Shown one piece after another: positions 53,210-57,928 of a stretch of 57,928 nt of DNA. Below the pieces are notes generated by a model. It was not told the origin of the DNA, searched no databases, and was given only the letters and a program-made list of their open reading frames with translations. The position numbers were made by a program, and so were the translations under genes. This DNA is from an uncultured Acidimicrobiaceae bacterium. GTDB taxonomy: Bacteria > Actinomycetota > Acidimicrobiia > Spongiisociales > UBA5794. Location: the NCBI GenBank assembly GCA_947258985.1, contig CAMYKI010000007.1, forward strand, positions 1 to 57,928, in the 5' to 3' direction. Positions within the stretch are counted from its first letter, which is position 1; each line of letters opens with the position of its first letter.

Positions 53210-54325
53210 ATGGACGACCTAGATCTAGAACAACATCAGTCACCGGAGCCGGTTATCGTGCGCCGCCGCCTCCCTGTCTGGCCGTTTCTCGTTGCCGGGC
53301 TCATGCTGCTCGTCGGGTCGTTTGTTTTCGCCGCAGTGGCGATCCCGATATCGATGCCCTACTACGCCATGTCGCCCGGTCCCGTGAGTGATGTGAGCGA
53401 CTTCGTCGAGGTAGATGACAGGGCCGACACGACCGAAGGCGAGATGTTCTTTCTCACAGTCTCACTTCAGGAAGTCAACGTTGTCGAGTGGGTGGCGGCG
53501 AAGCTCGACGGCAGAGTCGATCTGACACCGATCGAGAACATCAGGCCCGCCGGCGTTTCCCAGGAGGAGCTGCGGCAACAGAACCAGAATCTCATGAGCA
53601 GGTCAAAGGAAAACGCCAAGTTCGTTGCACTGACGTACCTCGGTTACGAGGTCACATATGACGGATCGGGAGCGAGGATCAACTCGACTATCGAAGATTC
53701 GGCCGCCGACGGGGTGCTGTTCGCTGATGATGTGATCATCGCCGTTGCAGGGGAGCCGGTCGAGTTCTCTACAGATGCCGTTGATTTGATCGGAGGACGT
53801 GCCCCCGGGGACGAACTGACGCTGACGATCGAGCGCACCGATGAAACCGAGCCTGGGACCGTTGCGACGATGGATGTGACGCTCGTTCTTGGGCCGTACC
53901 GGTACGTCGAGGACGGCGACGTCATCGACGACCCGGATCGGGGCATGGTCGGGATCCTGCTGAGTGATGCTCCCGTCGAAGTGATTTTCCCGGTCAACGT
54001 TGAAATCGACAGTCAGAACATTGGCGGTCCGTCCGCCGGGATGATGTTCACTCTCGAGATCATCGATTCGCTCACCGCCGATGACCTGACCAAGGGCCGG
54101 CGTATTGCCGGTACCGGCACCATCGACGCGGAGGGCAATGTCGGCGCCATCGGACGCATGACGAAGAAGACCTACTGCGCTATCGACGCTGGAGCCGAAT
54201 ACCTCCTGGTCCCTGCCAACAACTTCGATGAAGCGGCGGGGGCCGCCGGGGATGACATCCATGTTGTCTCCATCGACACGATCGACGATGCGCTCACGTT
54301 CCTGGAGTCGCTGGCTGCGGCGTGA
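53210..54325 (+). CDS. PDZ-domain Lon-like protease (YlbL type)
   Basis: This 371-residue protein has one membrane helix (~25-48) and an extracytoplasmic part with a PDZ domain (DGVLFADDVIIAVAGEPVEF) and a Lon-type proteolytic domain. The Ser is in GGPSAGMMFTLEI and the Lys in RMTKKTYCAI, giving the Ser-Lys dyad. The order TM-PDZ-Lon_C matches YlbL-like proteins of Firmicutes and actinobacteria. The ATG at 53210 is preceded by GGAGGT at 12 nt. Such genes are commonly near UPF0182, which here begins 2.1 kb downstream with the DivIVA gene between them. Confidence 0.88.
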   Translation: MDDLDLEQHQSPEPVIVRRRLPVWPFLVAGLMLLVGSFVFAAVAIPISMPYYAMSPGPVSDVSDFVEVDDRADTTEGEMFFLTVSLQEVNVVEWVAAKLDGRVDLTPIENIRPAGVSQEELRQQNQNLMSRSKENAKFVALTYLGYEVTYDGSGARINSTIEDSAADGVLFADDVIIAVAGEPVEFSTDAVDLIGGRAPGDELTLTIERTDETEPGTVATMDVTLVLGPYRYVEDGDVIDDPDRGMVGILLSDAPVEVIFPVNVEIDSQNIGGPSAGMMFTLEIIDSLTADDLTKGRRIAGTGTIDAEGNVGAIGRMTKKTYCAIDAGAEYLLVPANNFDEAAGAAGDDIHVVSIDTIDDALTFLESLAAA

Positions 54326-54372
54326 TCGGGCTGCCTGCCCCGAGATGACACGGTTCCTCCGGTAACCCCTTG

Positions 54373-54378
54373 TATCGT
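54373..54378 (+). promoter_or_regulatory. -10 box of the DivIVA-type gene
   Basis: TATCGT 6 nt before the ATG at 54385, without a ribosome-binding site. A leaderless start is likely. The same hexamer occurs at the HU promoter. Confidence 0.4.
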
Positions 54379-54384
54379 GGTCGG

Positions 54385-56451
54385 ATGGCCGAGGACCTCA
54401 GTCCGTCCGATATTCGGACGCGCAAGTTCACCACCGTTCGGCGCGGTTTCGACCGCGGCGAAGTAGGGGACTTCCTGACGCGGGTTGGCGGCCAGGTCGA
54501 GACCTTGCAGGACGAACTATCTGCGATCTCTACCCGTCTCAACCAGTTGGGCATCACCGACCTTGTGGATCTCAAAGAGGAGATCGAGGACGTCGGCCTG
54601 GAGATCCAGAATATCCTCGATGCGGCGATGGCGGCGGCGGAAGGACTCCGTGCTAGGGCCGCATCAGCTGCCGACGACACGCTCATCGAAGCCGACAAGA
54701 CGGCATTCTCTCTGCGTGGAGATGCCTGGGCGAGCGGATCCGCCGCTCTCGAAGACGCCACATCCCAGGCGCAACGAACGGTCGCAGAGGCCCGGGAGGA
54801 CGCACTGTTCATTCGGGCACAAGCGGAACAGGACGCCAAGCGGTTGGTGACCCAGGCGCGGCGCGAGGCAGATGACCTGGTTCGTTCGTCACGCGAAGAA
54901 GGGGAGCGGATTGTCGTTGTAGCGCGGGCGGAGAGCGAGTCCATTCTCGAGGAGACGAGCCGCGCCGCAGAGAAGGCCCAGGAGAGAGCCCGAGCGCTCG
55001 AGAACAGAAGAGTCGAGCTCCTCAGCGAACTCGAGGAGGCGGAAACCGCCATCCGCGACATCGAGTCGAGTCGTTCCCAGCCCGTGTCCGACCTCGACGA
55101 CGGTGTGCGGGTGTTCACGACTGGTGGCGACGATCAGACCCGCTGGCCCGAGTCCGAGGGGGCGGTGCGCATCCTCCCGGCATCACCCCACGAGAGCGAC
55201 GGCCCCGAAGCGGCGCTACCCGAGCCGGTCGATGCGGAGGCAATGGCCGCCGAGGTTGAGATGATGAGAAGCGCAGTCACTTTGCCGCAACCCGTCGACC
55301 CGACAGACGAGTTCGCACCGAGCGGGGAGCCCGTGGTGGACGAGGCTGCCGGGGAAGAGGTGCGCTCAGACGCGCCGTCAGAAGACGCAACGTCAGAAGA
55401 CCCGCCGCCCGAAGACGCATCGCCAGAAGACGAATCACCCGAGGACGAACCAGCAGAGCAGCAGCCCGGGGATTCTGTCGTTGCCGAAACCCCGCTCCCG
55501 GCAACGGATGCCTCAGCAGATGAGGAACCGGAGCCCGAGGATGAGGCAAGCCCTGGTTCCCTGAACCAGCCCGAGCAGGAAGAAACGAGGCCAGAAGAGC
55601 CGGCACCAGCAATCGTCGACAAGGTCACGGTGGTCAGCGACGATCCGGGGATCGATGATCTGTTTGCCAGGCTGCGTCACTCGGTTGAAGAGCCGGCGGA
55701 GCCGGAGACCCGACCGGAACCAATTCCCGACCCGGAACCGGAACCTACGCCGCCGCCGGTCCTGCACGTAGTTCCCGATGTGGAGCCATCCGGCGATTTC
55801 GAGCGACGAGACCGGATGTTGCTGCCCATCGAAAACCGCGGGCTGCGCGGTCTCAAACGGAGGATTGTCGAACTTCAGAACAGAGTGCTCGAGGAACTGA
55901 GAAAGTCGCCAGGCGAATGGCGCCTTGGCAGGGAGCACGTCTCCGAGACGATGGGGGAGGAACTCGACGCCGTTATCGCCGACAGCTACCAAGCGGGCCA
56001 TACGGCTGCAGCCGAGGTACTCGGGAAGGCCGAGCCGCAGCTGCTCGGAGGCCCTCAGCAGGGTGCTGCTGAGACCTTTACCGCCGACCTCCACCGGGAT
56101 GTGCAGTCTGCCATCGACAGAGGCGATCCCGGAAGCCGCCGATTGACGGCGGATGTGGGACGAGTGTTCCGCAACTGGCGGACCGACGAGGCCGAGCGAC
56201 ATGTGCGGGAAGCGGCACGGCGAGCCTTCAACGACGGATTACTCGCCGGGTACAAACGTCTTGGCGTGAAGAAGGTCGAAGTAGCCGAACCCGGAAGGCC
56301 CTGCGGGCAATGTAGCGCCGGAACGGGCGTCGCCTGGGACCCGGGAGAAGCTCCTCCCGATGGGGTCGCGGTGCCCCCGGCCGACCGCAAATGTGCAGCT
56401 CTGATCGTCCCGATCGCGACCACCGGTTCCATTAGCCGGATTGAGCAATAG
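54385..56451 (+). CDS. DivIVA-domain protein with acidic linker and MuF-like C-terminal domain
   Basis: This 688-residue protein has an N-terminal DivIVA motif (LSPSDIRTRKFTTVRRGFDRGEVGDFLTRV, residues ~5-34), a long coiled coil (~35-235), and an acidic/Pro/Glu-rich linker (~236-470). A C-terminal domain of ~200 residues ends with CGQC (640-643), W-D-P and a PPADRKC (Cys 670) segment. That ending resembles the C-x2-C...PP-x-H-x2-C tail of phage Mu F/SPP1 gp7-like proteins, with the His replaced. The N-terminal part suggests polar or septal localisation, as in Wag31. The role of the tail is not known. Start ATG at 54385. Confidence 0.78.
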   Translation: MAEDLSPSDIRTRKFTTVRRGFDRGEVGDFLTRVGGQVETLQDELSAISTRLNQLGITDLVDLKEEIEDVGLEIQNILDAAMAAAEGLRARAASAADDTLIEADKTAFSLRGDAWASGSAALEDATSQAQRTVAEAREDALFIRAQAEQDAKRLVTQARREADDLVRSSREEGERIVVVARAESESILEETSRAAEKAQERARALENRRVELLSELEEAETAIRDIESSRSQPVSDLDDGVRVFTTGGDDQTRWPESEGAVRILPASPHESDGPEAALPEPVDAEAMAAEVEMMRSAVTLPQPVDPTDEFAPSGEPVVDEAAGEEVRSDAPSEDATSEDPPPEDASPEDESPEDEPAEQQPGDSVVAETPLPATDASADEEPEPEDEASPGSLNQPEQEETRPEEPAPAIVDKVTVVSDDPGIDDLFARLRHSVEEPAEPETRPEPIPDPEPEPTPPPVLHVVPDVEPSGDFERRDRMLLPIENRGLRGLKRRIVELQNRVLEELRKSPGEWRLGREHVSETMGEELDAVIADSYQAGHTAAAEVLGKAEPQLLGGPQQGAAETFTADLHRDVQSAIDRGDPGSRRLTADVGRVFRNWRTDEAERHVREAARRAFNDGLLAGYKRLGVKKVEVAEPGRPCGQCSAGTGVAWDPGEAPPDGVAVPPADRKCAALIVPIATTGSISRIEQ

Positions 56452-56460
56452 AATCAGCTC

Positions 56461-57928
56461 GTGATCAATCGAGAACCAGTCCCCATCCGTCCGTCCCGCT
56501 CGGGCCGCCGCTGGCCGACAATCATCGCTGTGGCCGTCGTTGGTTTGCTCGTAACCGGGCGTTTCTTCGCAACCCTCTGGACCGACTATCTGTGGTACCA
56601 ATCTGTTGGACAGACCGGGGTGTGGCGTACCCTCGTGTTCACCAGGGTGGGTTTGGTCATCGTCGCCTCGGCGGTGGCGTTCGGGCTGTTCTGGGTGAAC
56701 CTGTGGCTCGTCGACCGGCTGTCGCCGCGGCGCCGGGTTCCTACCGGTACCCCAGAAGAAGAACTGCTCGCCCGCTTCCAGGAATGGATCGAACCCCGAG
56801 TCAGCCGGGTGCGTCTCGCCATTTCGGCCTTCTTCGGCCTTCTTCTCGGCCTGGGCGGCTCAGTGTGGTGGCAGGAGTGGCTGCTGTTCATCAACGGCAC
56901 CGACTTCGGCGTCGATGACCCGGTCTTCAACAACGACCTGTCGCTGTACGTCTTTCAGTTGCCGTTCTACAACGTGTTGTTCGGGTGGTTGTTCCAGCTG
57001 GTATTGGTCATCGCAGTCGTCAGCGCCTCTATTCACTATCTGAACGGAGCGGTCGAGTTCTCTTTCAACCGCCGAGTTCAGGCTGGCGTGAAGGTCCATC
57101 TGTCCGTCTTGTTCGCCAGCCTCGCTGTTCTCAAGGCGGCCGGGTACTTGCTGAATCGGTGGGAGTTGCTCTTTTCCGACCGGGGCCAGGTGTTTGGCGC
57201 TTCGTACACAGACGTCAACGCCCAGCTTCCGGCGTTGAACCTCCTCATCCTGATCTCGCTCGTTGCGGCAGTGATCTTGCTGCTCAATCTGCGTTTCCGC
57301 GGCTGGACCCTCCCGCTTATCGCCATCGGCCTGTGGTTGGGTACCTCGCTCCTGGTTGGAGGGCTCTACCCGACCCTGATTCAGCGTTTCCGTGTGGTTC
57401 CCGACGAGGTGAACAAAGAGGCCGAGTACGTGGGATACAACATCGATGCCACTTTGGCTGCGTACGGGCTCGACGATATCGAGGTGCAACCTTTTGCGGC
57501 GTCGTCCGATCTGGACAGAGCGGTCCTCGACGAGAATCAGGACACAGTCGACAACATCCGCCTCTGGGATCCCGGCGTGCTGGCAACCACCTATCGCCAG
57601 CTGCAGAACATCAAGACCTACTACGACATCACAGATGTCGACGTCGACCGCTACACCATCGACGGCGAGCTCACTCAGGTGATGGTTTCGGCGCGGCAGC
57701 TCGATGAAGCCAACGTACCCGGCGGCGGTTGGGTCAATGAGAAGCTCGTTTACACCCATGGTTACGGCTCGGTCATTTCGCCGGCCAACAGCGTCACCCC
57801 CGAAGGTCAGCCCGAGTTCCTCGTCAAGGACATTCCCCCCGTGTCCTCGGTTGACATCGCAGTACCCCAGCCACGGATCTACTTCTCGGACAGTGCCGAG
57901 TCGGACTACCTCATCGTCGACACGAACG
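56461..57928 (+). CDS. UPF0182 family membrane protein, 3' end outside window
   Basis: The open frame runs from a GTG at 56461 to the right edge, 489 codons. It has about seven hydrophobic helices up to residue ~305 (e.g. FFATLWTDYLWYQSVGQTGVWRTLVF, WWQEWLLFINGTDFGVDDPVFNNDLSLYVFQLPFYNVLFGWLFQ) and then a large soluble part with PDEVNKEAEYVGYNIDATLAAYGLDDIEV, as in COG1615/UPF0182. Full-length members have about 900-1000 residues, so roughly half is present. Function unknown. The start is 9 nt after the DivIVA-type stop. Neighbourhood with the PDZ/Lon gene is a known actinobacterial arrangement. Confidence 0.9.
   Translation, partial: MINREPVPIRPSRSGRRWPTIIAVAVVGLLVTGRFFATLWTDYLWYQSVGQTGVWRTLVFTRVGLVIVASAVAFGLFWVNLWLVDRLSPRRRVPTGTPEEELLARFQEWIEPRVSRVRLAISAFFGLLLGLGGSVWWQEWLLFINGTDFGVDDPVFNNDLSLYVFQLPFYNVLFGWLFQLVLVIAVVSASIHYLNGAVEFSFNRRVQAGVKVHLSVLFASLAVLKAAGYLLNRWELLFSDRGQVFGASYTDVNAQLPALNLLILISLVAAVILLLNLRFRGWTLPLIAIGLWLGTSLLVGGLYPTLIQRFRVVPDEVNKEAEYVGYNIDATLAAYGLDDIEVQPFAASSDLDRAVLDENQDTVDNIRLWDPGVLATTYRQLQNIKTYYDITDVDVDRYTIDGELTQVMVSARQLDEANVPGGGWVNEKLVYTHGYGSVISPANSVTPEGQPEFLVKDIPPVSSVDIAVPQPRIYFSDSAESDYLIVDTN

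Overview
The window looks like a chromosomal segment of a free-living, high-GC actinobacterium, most likely of the Acidimicrobiia type. Grounds seen in the sequence: a WhiB protein, a DivIVA-type coiled-coil protein, a PDZ/Lon-like protease next to a UPF0182 membrane protein (an actinobacterial pairing), a DUF2342-family protein, a GuaB3-GuaA pair, a Thr-rich lipoprotein linker, many GTG/TTG starts, and many probable leaderless promoters with the -10 box 6-10 nt before the start codon. Class-level placement is inference. There is no prophage, transposase, rRNA, tRNA or CRISPR array that I can see.

Layout. 1-4 kb: the end of an S9 peptidase, a DinB/ClbS-like protein and citramalate synthase (cimA) behind an Ile-rich leader peptide and terminator. 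4.3-9.2 kb: an exported molybdopterin oxidoreductase with a four-cluster Fe-S subunit, a cytochrome b and a tandem-rhodanese lipoprotein, preceded by a perfect TGTGA-N6-TCACA dyad. 9.2-10.3 kb: trpS behind a Trp-Trp leader peptide and terminator. 10.4-15.8 kb (minus): hoxEFUYH plus maturation protease, a bidirectional NAD-linked NiFe hydrogenase. 15.9-19.3 kb (minus): CHASE histidine kinase and glycerol-3-phosphate dehydrogenase. 19.5-27.3 kb: guaB3-guaA, an orphan CheA-REC hybrid kinase, and a PcrA/UvrD helicase.

27.3-40 kb is central metabolism: a B12-binding mutase subunit, sucCD, purH-folD, icd, mdh, then (minus) sdhCAB, with an HU protein, an SCP2 protein and a membrane protein between. 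Methylmalonyl-CoA to succinyl-CoA to succinate to fumarate, and isocitrate and malate oxidation, are all represented within 13 kb. 40-49 kb is envelope and stress: whiB, a membrane-anchored Mrr-like protein, tatA, an ECF sigma factor with a tandem zinc-finger anti-sigma and an RseB-like sensor, a peroxiredoxin, an iron-type ABC permease, a DUF2342 protein, HtrA and moaE. 49-58 kb: a HEAT-repeat protein, phoU, a PaaN-like aldehyde dehydrogenase lacking its cysteine, bioY, a PDZ/Lon-like protease, the DivIVA protein and the start of UPF0182.

The most notable items are the two attenuators built on 11-residue leader peptides; a family of ~106 bp CTAG-ended elements whose ends supply stop codons of flanking genes; a perfect 50 bp palindrome; the DivIVA protein with a Cys-containing C-terminal domain resembling phage MuF proteins; and the respiratory Mo-enzyme/rhodanese module.
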